From assembly GCA_916048055.1 (NCBI GenBank), contig CAJZHL010000031.1:1488001-1552000 (forward strand): a DNA stretch of 64,000 nucleotides. The letters are read 5' to 3'. This document shows positions 46,203 through 60,954 of this stretch, in pieces. Source of the DNA: Pedinophyceae sp. YPF-701. Its lineage: Eukaryota > Chlorophyta > Pedinophyceae. The notes under the pieces were generated by a model. The model had not been told where the DNA came from. It was given only the letters and a program-made list of their open reading frames with translations, and did no database searches. The position numbers were made by a program, and so were the translations under genes. Every line of letters starts with the position of its first letter. The stretch's first letter is position 1.

Positions 46203-47856
46203 TCACAGCTTCGACGGCCGTCCGACATCCTCGAGCGTCGCCACGCGCGCCTCCCCCACGCTCCAGCACTTGCTCTGCCGGCCCACCTCGTCCACGCGCT
46301 CCCGCAGCGACTCCGCCGACAGCGCCGTGCCGTCCCGCGTGGCGTCCTCGATCGCCGCCTGCGACGCCCGCGCCGCGATCGCCTCCAGAGACTCCCCCGG
46401 GTACTTGTCAACACCCCCCTCGATGCCGACGCCGCGGGCCGCACGCGCGACCTGCCGCGCGGCGTCCTTCTCGCCCTTGACCGCGCTCGTGCACTGCGAG
46501 AAGCACGGGACCAGCACCGCCTCGTCCTGCGAGCAACAGAGGGTTGAAGAGAGGAGGGGTTGGCGTTCGAGGTTGTCGCACGCGGATTCAGGGGCGCCGC
46601 TCGTCGCGGATCGATCTCTGTTCGATATTATTATCATGATTATTATGTTTCCGCTTTCGTCGCGGACTGGTGAGAAGGCCTCCATTCGTTTCGTCCAGGA
46701 ACAAAAAAAACTCATGCAGCGACGCGACAGCGCCCACGCACGCCTAACAGCCGAATCGATCACGCGTGGTCGCGAGAAAAACGGATTCTCAACGCGCACG
46801 CGCCGCACCTCTTCGAGCGGGGGCGGCTCGACGCCGAACCGCCACTCGCAAGAGAAGTCGTCATAGTTCGGCCGGATGTGCATCGGCATCCCGAAGTCCT
46901 CCATCAGCCACTCCTGGCTCGGCGCCTTGCACGAATTCACGCACACGCTCGCGCACCCCGCGGTCTCGATGAACCGGCACCGCTCGGCCTTCACCGCCTG
47001 CGGGAGCCTCAGCTTCACGCCCAGCACCTCCACCTCGACGTGCTGCGTGCCCTCCATCGGGCCCATGAGCCAGGGGAAGAGCGTGCGGAACACGAGGAAG
47101 AACGCCCAGCGCTGGAACCAGTCGGGCGCGTAGGGTTTCACCGCCACGCGCCAAAAGGGGATTACCCACCCGATGCCCAGCCCGGGGAGCATGCCGGCGA
47201 AGACGCGCTTCGCGCGCACGACGACGTCGCGCGCGGTCCCGGGGCCGTCGTTGACCTCGCGCACGGGGGTCATAAGGGCGTCGAAGTTGTCGTAGGGCCG
47301 CGGGTCGCTGTCGTGCCCGACCTCCTTGACCAGGAGCCGCCGAATGGTCGTCATCAGGACCTGCGCGGCGCGGGGATCACCGCGTGCTTGTCGTGCGGCG
47401 CTGTGCTCGGGCGTGGGGCGAGCGGAGGCGGGCGCGATGCTGTTCGGGACGCACCTTGCTGATTGGGCTCGCGTCGATCGAGGAGTAGTCCGGCTTGCCG
47501 TCCGGGAGCAGCGGGAGGGACTTCTGAGGGAGGGGGTCCCCGCGCCAGCCCATCGGCTGCTTCTGAGCGGGCTGCGGGGCGCCAGCGGCGGACGACGCCC
47601 GCACGCTACGCTTCGGCCTGCGGTGAGCGAGCGCCGGGCGCGCGCCGTCGTTGGCCGCCAGTCGCGATTCATCGGCGTGGATGTGCACGTGCTCGGGGCG
47701 GCGGGCCGCGCGCTCATGCGCCGCGGAGGTCAGAAAGCGAACGACTTGGTGCAGATGAGGGGCTGTGCGCCCCCCCGCGTCACGGAACGGCAATCTGAGC
47801 AGGTTTCCGACAACGTGAAGCGTAGCCATGAGAACTTGGAACGCAAACAGCGTCAA
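46203..47856 (-). CDS. DWARF27-like carotenoid isomerase family protein
   Basis: Three exons (47856-47455, 47360-46809, 46526-46203) join in phase to about 425 aa. Plant D27 is a plastid iron protein that isomerises beta-carotene at C9 in the strigolactone path; algal paralogues are of unknown role. Exon 1 includes a basic leader (RRPKRSVRASSAAGA) like a plastid transit peptide, and PDYSSIDASPISK, which leads into the domain. The D27 domain reads GPMEGTQHVEVEVLGVKLRL, then CRFIETAGCASVCVNSCKAP, SQEWLMEDFGMPMHIRPNYD and DFSCEWRFG, and ends PCFSQC. The spaced cysteines are intact. A C-terminal helical extension of about 90 residues is unusual. The true ATG may be inside exon 1. Intron 2 (282 nt) is stop-free in frame and AT-rich in part. 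Confidence 0.88.
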
Positions 47857-48510
47857 ACTAGAAGCGCGTGGCCACGAGCATCGCCGCCAGAGACGCTTGC
47901 CCTACGTCTCAAGCCTTCCCGGGCGGCCGCGCACACCAACGCGGCCGCCACCCCTCATCACGCAGCCAGACCGGTAGTCCACCAACATAAGCATCCACTC
48001 GCGCAGAGAGTGCGGCAGCACCCGCCCGCACCGAACGGCGCGGGACGCAGAGGCGCCCTTGTGGCCCACTGGCACCGAGGCGCCCAGGCGCGCACCTGGC
48101 CGCCGGGCCGCACGCCGCGGAATGCGAGTGCACCCTCGCGCCCTGCATCGTGCTTGCACCGCTGCCTGGAATCCCCAGCCGCCCACCTGCCTCGCACACG
48201 TGCGTCCCAGGTGCCTACGCGTCCCCAATGCAAGCTCCGGTACGGACTCCGCGATGCAGGTACAGGCCGAGAACGACACTGCGCAAGTGGCGCGCGTCGC
48301 AGCTCGCGACGGCCCTCGGCGCGGGCCGGGGTCGGCCTGCACGACCGCGCGCGACGCGCTGAGACACCCCCCCCTGACGCACGCACTGCCTCCGCACGCG
48401 GCACGGGCGCAGAGGATCCGCATCGTCACAGCGGGCGCTCAGAGCGCACCGTATGCCGCGAAACACCCCCCCTCTTTTTCCAACCCCCCTCCTGACTGCA
48501 GCGACCAATA
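47857..48510. other. Intergenic: D27-like promoter side, cyclophilin 3' side
   Basis: Between two minus-strand genes. Two C-run/ACA tracts (near 48366 and 48462) belong to the dispersed G-run motif. No exon supported. Confidence 0.4.
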
Positions 48511-49811
48511 CTACCCCTTATACGACCCCACGTGGGTCACCTTGGCCCGCAAGATCTTCACCTCCGTCACGGGCCGGTCCCCGCCGTCCGTCTGCACGAG
48601 GCCCATGCGCTCGACAACCCCCATCCCTGCAAAGCCACACACCCACACATCCATGAAAAAAATACCCACAAATAGTATTTATTTATTTATTCATTCATAT
48701 ACCGTTCAATAGTACTCTGTGCCCACACACGTACACGCCAAGTTGCAGCGCGGCGCTGGTGCGCGCCGCGCGCCGGTGCGGGGCCGCGCACCGGTGTAGA
48801 CGCGGCCGAAGATGGTGTGTTTCATGTCGAGCCACGGCGTGGGCGCGAGCGTGATGAAAAACTGACTGCCGTTGGTGTCCGGCCCCGCGTTGGCCATGGC
48901 GAGGATGCCGGCGCCCGTGAACTTGAGCTCCGAGGTGAACTCGTCCTCGAACTTGTCGCCGAAGTACGACTCGCCGCCGCGGCCCGTGCCGGTGGGGTCC
49001 CCGCCCTGCGCGCGCGCAACACGGGGGTCCGCCGCGTCGCACCGCGCTCCCGCGCGTGCGTGCGCGCGCCGGGTGGCTGTGCGGGAGGGGCCGGGCCGCG
49101 CTCGGGTGCGATGCTTGGGCGGTGGTGCGGCGGCGCGGCGGAGGGCGGGCGCGCGTGGTGGGCACCTGGATCATAAAGTCGCGGATGATGCGGTGGAAGA
49201 CGACGCCGTCGTAGTAGCCGCTCTTTGTGAGCTCGATGAAGTTCTTCGTCGTCTTCGGGGCGTGGTCGATGTACAGCTCGACTGCGGGGCGGCGGGTCGT
49301 TGCAGGCGGAGCTGGTGGGCCCCGCGCCGCACGCCTGGCGCGCGGAACGACGGCGCTCCCGGCGCAGGCCTCCGTGCAACTTGATGCGCGGAGAGCCGCG
49401 CGCAGGCACGCGCGAAAGGTGCAGCACTCCGGCCCGCGTAGGCCCCACCGCACGCAGTTCGCCCCGCTGCGCCACATTCACGCGCGCGCAGCGCGGAGAC
49501 ACCACGCCGCTTGCATGAACTGGAGGACACGCACCTTCTACGCTGCCCATGCTCGTCTCCAGCTCGACGCGCGGCGCGCGCGAGTCCTCTGGAGGACCTG
49601 CCATCTTCTCCGCGATCACCTGGTTCTGCTCCGACTTCTGCTTCTCCTCGCGATGCAGCGACGCACGGTCCACTTGTATCTTCTTCGAGTCCCCGCCCGT
49701 GTGGCGCGTCGCGAGCCCGAACAGCGACGAAACGTGCCACAACACAGCCACCGCCAACACGCTCAGAATGACGACCGGCACGATCCCAGTGCGCGAGCGG
49801 CGCCGAGACAT
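48511..49811 (-). CDS. Membrane-anchored cyclophilin peptidyl-prolyl isomerase
   Basis: Four exons (49811-49535, 49281-49166, 49005-48792, 48626-48511) join in phase to about 240 aa. The N-terminus has a basic stretch (MSRRRSRTG) then a single hydrophobic span ([20 protein letters not shown]), so it is a type II membrane protein with the isomerase domain in the lumen of the secretory pathway, most likely Golgi or ER (inference). A coiled charged stalk leads to the cyclophilin domain: [38 protein letters not shown] with the catalytic Arg, [15 protein letters not shown] with the Trp of cyclosporin-sensitive types, and [11 protein letters not shown] near the end. Intron 3 is rich in A and T (ATTTATTT repeats). 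Confidence 0.94.
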
Positions 49812-50274
49812 AGAGACGCGCAGCTCCCCTCCCTGCTGCCGCGGCTCCGTACACGCCCGCGCCCCCGCCCGGCGACCCCCTTGTGCCGGAAGGAGCCACA
49901 CATCCCAGGGGTGTGATTCCTGACAGCTGGCCGACCCCCCCGCCCGCACCAGTCGCCGAGGCGCGAGCTGCAAGGCGCGCGCACCGCCTGCGCGGCCCTC
50001 CGGACTGCCGCGTGCGCGACGGCGCGAGCAGCCTACGTACGCATGCGTCCTCGTTCCGTGCGTGCGGGCGCGGACCGCGCGGACGTCGCGAGCGTCGCTG
50101 GACCACCACGGGCGCGGGAGCGGTCCGTGCAGGGAGACCCGGCTGCTCGCGGTGCGTTGGGGGGGCCGAACATGACGTGGGTGTGGGTCTGACAGCACAA
50201 GGTGGCCTCGCCGGCCGTCATACGCGGTCCCTTGCGCCGAGCGACAGCAGCAGCACGAAGAACACATTGATGGC
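49812..50274. other. Divergent promoter region, cyclophilin and hydrolase genes
   Basis: No TATA box, RNA gene or supported exon seen. Confidence 0.4.
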
Positions 50275-51633
50275 GTGGGAGCGGTGATGACGAGCGCTGC
50301 CTCGCGTGTTCCATCGACGCGCAGAGCCGCGTCGCAGTATGTTGCGAGAACTGCGGCTCGCTGCGGCGCACTGCGCCGCGACCGGTTTGTGCAAAGGCGG
50401 CCCGACGTTCCGAGTAGACTGTGCACCGTCTCCGCGGCGCGACACGGCCGTCGACGCGGGCGGGTGCTCGCGCAGGGAGCGCAACAGGGCGGACCGTCCC
50501 CGGGCGTTCCGAGCGCGATCGGGAACGGCGAGCCGGTCCTCATAGCGCCGGGCTTCTTGTTCGATGCGAGCCAGTTCGAGCAGCTCGCTTCGGACCTGCG
50601 AGCGCGCGGGTTCCTCGCCTGCGTCGCACCCATCAGGTACGCGACCACGCACGACGCAAACGCCTCGATGCGGCCCGTGCAGCAACCACAGCTTGAGCAC
50701 GCGAGGCGCCTGTGCCCCGGCTGCTCTCTGCGGTCGTCGCGCGTCCGCCGTTGGATGCGACGGCGACGATGACGACGCTGCCGGGTGTGTCTCCACAGGT
50801 GGTACCACTGGCTGCCGACGGTGGGCGGGCGGTCGATGCGCCCCATCCTCGACAGGCTCGACGCGTCGATCGACCTCCTGCGGAAGGCGCACAGCGACGG
50901 CGCGACCCTGGCCGACACCCCCCTGACTCTGGAGGGACTCCCCGAATACTCCCCCGGGGACTTCGCGCGCGAGATGCGCAACGCGTCGCTCGGCGCGCGC
51001 CACGCCGGCCGCTTCCTGGCCGACACCGAGACGCCGCGGCTGGCGCCGCCGGCGAGCGATGCGGTGCGCGTGGCGCTGGTCGCGCACTCCGCCGCCGGCT
51101 GGATCGCGCGGATCCTCCTCGGCGGCGGTCCGGCGTACTGGAACAAGACGTACGACGCGGCCGCGCGCGTGCACACGCTGCTCACGCTCGGCACGCCGCA
51201 CTACAGCATGGAGGGGGTCACGAAACGCAACCTCGAGTTCGTCAACGGTGGGTACGCCGGGTGCGTGCACGCGGCGGACAAGGTGGGCGCGGAGCGCGGC
51301 GTGCGGTACGTGTGCGTCGCGGGCCGCACCGTGCGCGGGGAGGTCAAGCTGGGGGGGTTTTACAAAGACCTCCCGTACCAGTCGTACGAGCTGTGCACGG
51401 GGTCCGGCGACGCGTGGGGCGACGGCGTGACGCCCGTGGAGTGCGCGCTCGGGCTGGACGGCGCGGAGACGCTGACGCTCGAGGGCGTCGAGCACGTGCC
51501 GGTCGCGGGGGGGCGGGTGTGGTACGGCACGGCGCCGGAGCCGCTGGACGCGTGGGCGGGGCTGCTGGTGCGCGGGGACGCGGCGGCGACGCCCGCGGAG
51601 GCCGCATCGTCGCGGCCGGCGGGCGCGCCGTGA
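50275..51633 (+). CDS. Alpha/beta-hydrolase, plant lipase/PGAP1-like
   Basis: Two exons (50275-50636, 50799-51633) join in phase to about 398 aa. The N-terminus is Arg/Ala/Ser-rich and could be an organelle leader. The hydrolase part starts EPVLIAPGFLFDASQFEQLA, has the nucleophile elbow VALVAHSAAGWIARI, then HTLLTLGTPHYSMEGVTKRN, and later DGVTPVECALGLDGAETLTL and GVEHVP, where the acid and His of the triad are expected. The elbow reads AHSAAG instead of the usual GHSxGG, but the Ser is kept. Similar proteins occur in plants and cyanobacteria without a firm substrate; a lipid or ester hydrolase is likely. A second in-frame ATG is at 50287. Confidence 0.85.
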
Positions 51634-52026
51634 CGCACGCGCGCGCGCGGGGGACCGCACGCGCCTGTGTGGTGATCAATCCGATTGAGACTGAGTCAGT
51701 CTGACGAAACGTGTCGAACCGGAGGTCACGTTGCCCCGTTGCCCCGTTGAGGGCAAAGGTGGCCGAGAGCAACGACGCGGTGGAGTCCTACGTGACAACG
51801 CGAGACCTGAAACACAGTGTCACATTCACCGTTCTGTCCTTGTTATTTTTTCTGTTCACGACAGTTCGGTCCGCGACCTCAGCCCGCGCACCCCGCGCAC
51901 ATGGCAGTGGTGACGGCGAGCTCCGCCCCCCCCCCGCGCTATCCGGTGCTGCGGCGCACACCACCACCACCACCGTCGCTGCCCCCTGTCTCCCACAAGC
52001 CCCGCCGCGGCAACCTACGCGCGCCG
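51634..52026. other. Intergenic, convergent
   Basis: 3' side of the hydrolase and of the multi-TM gene. Contains a T-rich tract near 51841-51855. No exon supported. Confidence 0.4.
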
Positions 52027-52701
52027 TCACCTCGGCCGCACGGCTCCGTGGTCGAGGACGTCGCGCTGGTACGAGAGCGCGCGCGCGTGCTGCTGCGTCC
52101 ACCCCTCGTGGATGCAGCACCCGCAGCACGCCACGCACCCCGCAAACGACATCAGGGTGGCGATGGCGACCAGCCAGCCGTAGTGCGGGTCCGTGTCGAC
52201 GTCCGAGGTGTCCTCGCCGCGCGGATTCGTCAGCGTGACGGACACAACGACTGCGGGAACAGCAACAGAGGTGGGCCGGGCATGGTGGGCTGCGAGCAGG
52301 TTGTGGCCGCGGCGGTGGCGTTGTTTTGGACGAAATTCCGATTTGGCGCGCCGTGTTCGATGTGGACAGTGGCGGAGCGGGCGCGCAGGGTGCGGGAGGG
52401 GCGTGGGGCGGCGCGCGGTGTGTTCCCGCGCGCACGTAAGTTTGTGCGCACCTGCCAGGACGATGGTGCAGCCCACGACGCCGACGCACGTGAGTCCCGT
52501 GCGTCGCGCGCGCAGCGAGATGGCGCAGAAGATGAGGCTGAAGAGCGTCAGCAGGAGCAGCGCGAACGTGCCCTCCCCCACGCCCGCCACGCGGGCGCTC
52601 ATCAGGCCGCGCCGGGCAACCGCCGAGACGGCCGTTCCCGCGACGTGGTCGCCCGCGAGGTGCCCGGCGTCCCCCGCGTGTACCTCCAACAACGGACGCA
52701 T
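52027..52701 (-). CDS. Small multi-span membrane protein, unknown family
   Basis: Two exons (52701-52452, 52250-52027) join in phase to about 157 aa. There are three clear hydrophobic spans: EGTFALLLLTLFSLIFCAIS, TCVGVVGCTIVLAV and HYGWLVAIATLMSFAGCVAC. Between spans 2 and 3 is a polar loop with NPRGEDTSDVDTDPHYG. The third span runs into a Cys-rich CCGCC cluster, a possible palmitoylation site, and a short cytosolic tail. The layout resembles claudin-like or tetraspan proteins, which have four spans; a first span may lie in an exon I could not find, or the sequence before the first span may be part of it. No function proposed. Confidence 0.6.
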   Translation of the reverse strand: MRPLLEVHAGDAGHLAGDHVAGTAVSAVARRGLMSARVAGVGEGTFALLLLTLFSLIFCAISLRARRTGLTCVGVVGCTIVLAGAHKLTCAREHTARRPTPLPHPARPLRHCPHRTRRAKSEFRPKQRHRRGHNLLAAHHARPTSVAVPAVVVSVTLTNPRGEDTSDVDTDPHYGWLVAIATLMSFAGCVACCGCCIHEGWTQQHARALSYQRDVLDHGAVRPR

Positions 52702-53057
52702 CGTGCCTGCGCCCGGCGGGGCGCCGCGTGGCCCGGAGCCGCCGCGCCGGCCACCAGCGGGGATGCGGTGCCACCAAAGCTGCCTGTTCGGCCCTGGCTG
52801 CGACGCAACGGCGGGTCTGCGTCTGTGAACGCAGAAGCTCGGCTGTGTGCGACCGCCGCTGGTCAGACTGGGCGGTCTGTTCGCCGGCGTCGGACGCAGG
52901 TGCAGCGTCTCGCGTCAAGCACGCCCGACACGAGCGCTCGCTGGGAGGTGACGCGCGAGCGATCGGGCGCGCGGGGCCGCGAGTGGCGCGAGCGTGGCGG
53001 CGCGGCGCACTCGTGCCCGGCGCGGACCGTCGCCGGTGCGTCAGATGCGGTACAACT
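52702..53057. other. Divergent promoter region
   Basis: Between the multi-TM gene and the ZCCHC8-like gene. A missing upstream exon of the multi-TM gene could lie here; none could be fixed. Confidence 0.35.
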
Positions 53058-55052
53058 ATGAACATGGCAAAAGGTTCGGGAACCGATTCTGGGTCGTTGC
53101 GACGCAGGCGCGGCATGACGAGCGACTTCGCGACCGAGACCGGATGGCCTGATTGTCCGCAGAAGCGCGTGCGAGGAGGCCGCGGGCTGCGCACGGACAG
53201 CGCACCTCGCTGCCCCCGGGCCGCGATGTACGATGGCGCGAGCGGCCGCGATGCCTCGGGCGGACTCTTCCTGTCCGCACACGGCGGCGGCGCCGAGGCT
53301 GCCACTCCGGAGTTCGAGCCAGGCGAGTCTCGCGCTCGTTGTTCCTCTTGACTCCCACGCGCCTGCCCCGGACGCCGCGTACAGGCCATTTCAGCGGGCT
53401 CGAGGCACGAGAGCCTATTTTCGTGTGTATGTTGGTGCCTGCAGGCGTCATGGCGATCATTGCGGAGCAGGAGCGGCGCGACAGGGAGCGGGAAGAGCTG
53501 GAGAGGGCCGCTGTTCGGGCTGCGACCGCCCGCGCGCTGAGCTTGGCGTGCGTGCAAGTCAAGTATGCGGGGCTCACCCGCAAGAGCCGCGCTCTCCTCG
53601 AGCTCAAGCTCCAGGAATGGACCGCTTGGCACGCGCAGCAATACACGCAAGATGAGCAGCCACCAACACACGCGCGCGCGCCGGCCGCTGCGACGCCCCC
53701 GCCGCCGCACACACCCTACGCACCGCCCCCGCACGTCGAGTGGGCCGCGCCGCACGCCCACGCGCCGACACCGCGTCAGTGTGCACACACGTATGGCGCG
53801 CCCCCCGCGCACCACCCCTGGGCCGCCCCGCCAGGCGCAGTGCCTCCGTGGCCGCGCCACGACGCCAACGGCTTCCCGGACGCGGGCCCGGGGTGGCACA
53901 CGCCGCAGCCGCCCGCGCCCTGGGCGGGCGGGCCGCCCGCGACGCCGCCGCCGGCAATCCGGGCCCCGCGCGGCGCCGAGCGCGGCGCGGAGGACATGGG
54001 CCTCGTCGCCGGGCGGTGGGAGTTCCGCCCCGCGCTGTCGTGCCTGCCGTGCGGGGGTGTTCAGGGGGACGACAACGACGGGGAGGGGGGGAGTAATACG
54101 CCGCTGCCGTGCTTCGAGGACGTGCCCGACGAGGTGAGACCGCGTGGTGCTCCCCGCGAATCCGGCTGGAGTTTGGCGCAGAGCCGAGCTCGCGAACAAC
54201 GATAGTCTTGTTTCGGTGTTTGTCGGCAACGCGTCTCGGTCCCTCTGGACTCTTCCCCTGCAGCACGCGCCGGCCGTCGTGGTGCACGCCGCGCGGCGCG
54301 GGCGCGACGACATCAACGCCGCCCTCGAGCGCGACGCCGTGGACGCCGGCGGCGCGGTGCCCACCTACGACCGCGCCTGCGACGGCAACATGCTGTCCTC
54401 CGCCCGGAAGCGGCGCCGCGGCGACCCCGGCGCGGCCGCGCGCACGCCAGGCCGCCTGCGCGTCCTCGACGACGACGCCGCCGGCCCGTCGCCCGCGGAC
54501 GCGGCACCGCAGGGCGACGACGCCACCACGCAAGCGCCGCGCGCGGGCGCGGTCGAGGAGGTCCCGAGCGCGGGCATGGTCTCGACCAGCCGCTGCTTCA
54601 ACTGCGGGAGCTACAGCCACGCGCTGAGCCGGTGCCCGAAGCCCCACGACCCGGTGGAGGTGGCGCGCAACAGAGCGGCGTTTGATTCGACGCGGCGGCT
54701 CAGCGGGCAGCCGGCGCTGCCGGACCGGTACCACGGCGCGGCCCCGAGGACGCAGCGGCGGTCCTCGCTGCGCAGCGCGGGGCACGCACGGGGGGGGGTG
54801 TCGAAGGACTCCGCGGACGACCCGGGGGGGGGAAATCACGGCCTGACGGTCGTGGGCGGCGATCTGGACGACGACGCGTGGGCGCAGCGGCGCGGCGGCG
54901 CCGCGGCGCAAGGGGAGGCGGGCGCGGGCCTTGGTCCCGCCGCGGCTGGTGCTGCGGCAGCGACGCGCATAGCAGACAGGGTGGGCGGCGCGCTGGGGAG
55001 TGTGGAGGAGGTGGAGATGGAGGACGAGATCGAGCAGGGGGAGCTGAGGTAG
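53058..55052 (+). CDS. ZCCHC8-like zinc-knuckle/PSP protein (nuclear exosome targeting)
   Basis: Three exons (53058-53322, 53445-54133, 54264-55052) join in phase to about 580 aa. ZCCHC8 is the scaffold of the NEXT complex, which brings MTR4 and the nuclear exosome to RNA. The CCHC knuckle and following stretch are RCFNCGSYSHALSRCPKPHD, then ARNRAAFDSTRRLSGQPALP and DRYHG, the start of the PSP region. Upstream is a charged helix (EQERRDREREELERA), a Pro/His-rich low-complexity segment, and FEDVPDE. The PSP part is short and runs into an acidic, Gly-rich tail. The first intron (53323-53444) uses a GC donor, CCAG|GCGAGT, in phase; if exon 1 is not used, ATG 53450 would be the start. Confidence 0.75.
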
Positions 55053-55618
55053 CGCGCGTGTGAGGCAGCGCTCTTTCTGCGTGTTGGTGCCGGCGAGTCG
55101 GGCGCGCAGCCCTGCGGTCTCCGTCCTTGAGACGAGACACCAGTCAGTCAGTCAGTCAGATTTCACAGTCCGGGCGCCGTGCCGCCCGCTCCGCGGCCCG
55201 CAACGCGCTCCGCCGCCCCTCGCGCACACGGCCACCGCACAGCCACTTCCGCCACCGCCTCGCACCCCGAACGCGCACAACAGCCCCCCCCAAACACGGG
55301 GGGGGGTCCGGTGTGTCGTGGGCTCCGTGCCGTGCTGGTGGCTCGTCCGTGGCGCCGCGAGCAGTCGTCGCACACCAGCCCGCATCGTCACGGCGCCCGA
55401 GCGCCCCCGCGACCGTCGACCCGGGGCCCGCGCGCAGTCTGACTCGCCGGCTGAGTCGGTGCCGTGTGACACGGCGTCCGCTGTTGCGTCGCGGCCGCGC
55501 GCTGCGGCGCAGTGCACGGGCAGAGCACCTCGCCGCGCGCTGGACGACCCCGACCCCGCTCGTGGCCCCCGGACACCCCTCGTCTCTCTTTGGCGGCAAG
55601 CACACACCGCACCTGAAC
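55053..55618. other. Intergenic, ZCCHC8-like gene to NAGK
   Basis: Contains a (CAGT)n repeat at 55141-55159 and a C-run/G-run stretch near 55286-55310. It includes the NAGK promoter. No TATA box or exon seen. Confidence 0.4.
55141..55159. repeat. (CAGT)n microsatellite
   Basis: CAGT repeated almost five times. No functional role apparent. Confidence 0.9.
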
Positions 55619-60545
<4,927 letters not shown>

Positions 60546-60954
60546 CGTTCCGTGGCTGCTGCGTACCATACTTCGCGCACTGCCTCCCCGCGCGGCGTCA
60601 AGATCCCCGCCGCGGCCGCGTGTCGCACGACAGCCCACGCGCGTCAGGCCCCGCCCGCCCGACACGGCGCTGCAGGCCGCCCTGGCCACGTCGGGCCGGC
60701 GTGCACCGCCCGGGCGCAGTGTACGACGCAGCGAGGCGCGTGAATCGCATTTCGAGACCCGCCAGACACCGCCGCGTCCGCCTAGCGATCCATCACGAGC
60801 CTGGCCGCCTACTACGAGCTCCTCCGGCGCCCCGGGCGGGTCTTCGGTGCTCGCAGAGCTGCCACAGTACTGTCGTGGTGTCTAGCGAGCGCGGTGTTGC
60901 GCTTTGCGGGTTCCCCCGCCGGCACCGGAGGTCGGAGAGGTGCAGGGGGGGAAT
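60546..60954. other. Divergent promoter region, sulfotransferase and FAM47-like genes
   Basis: No TATA box, repeat or supported exon visible. Confidence 0.4.

Noticed and set aside
48822-51194. A 790-codon minus-strand open frame across the cyclophilin and hydrolase genes
   Set aside because: It contains the real cyclophilin exon 1 but otherwise runs through introns, a promoter and antisense to the hydrolase gene; it has no family signal beyond exon 1 and reflects the rarity of stops in GC-rich DNA.
51788-54364. An 858-codon minus-strand open frame
   Set aside because: Antisense to the ZCCHC8-like gene and out of frame with the multi-TM gene; composition is Arg/Ala/Pro-rich shadow sequence with no motif.
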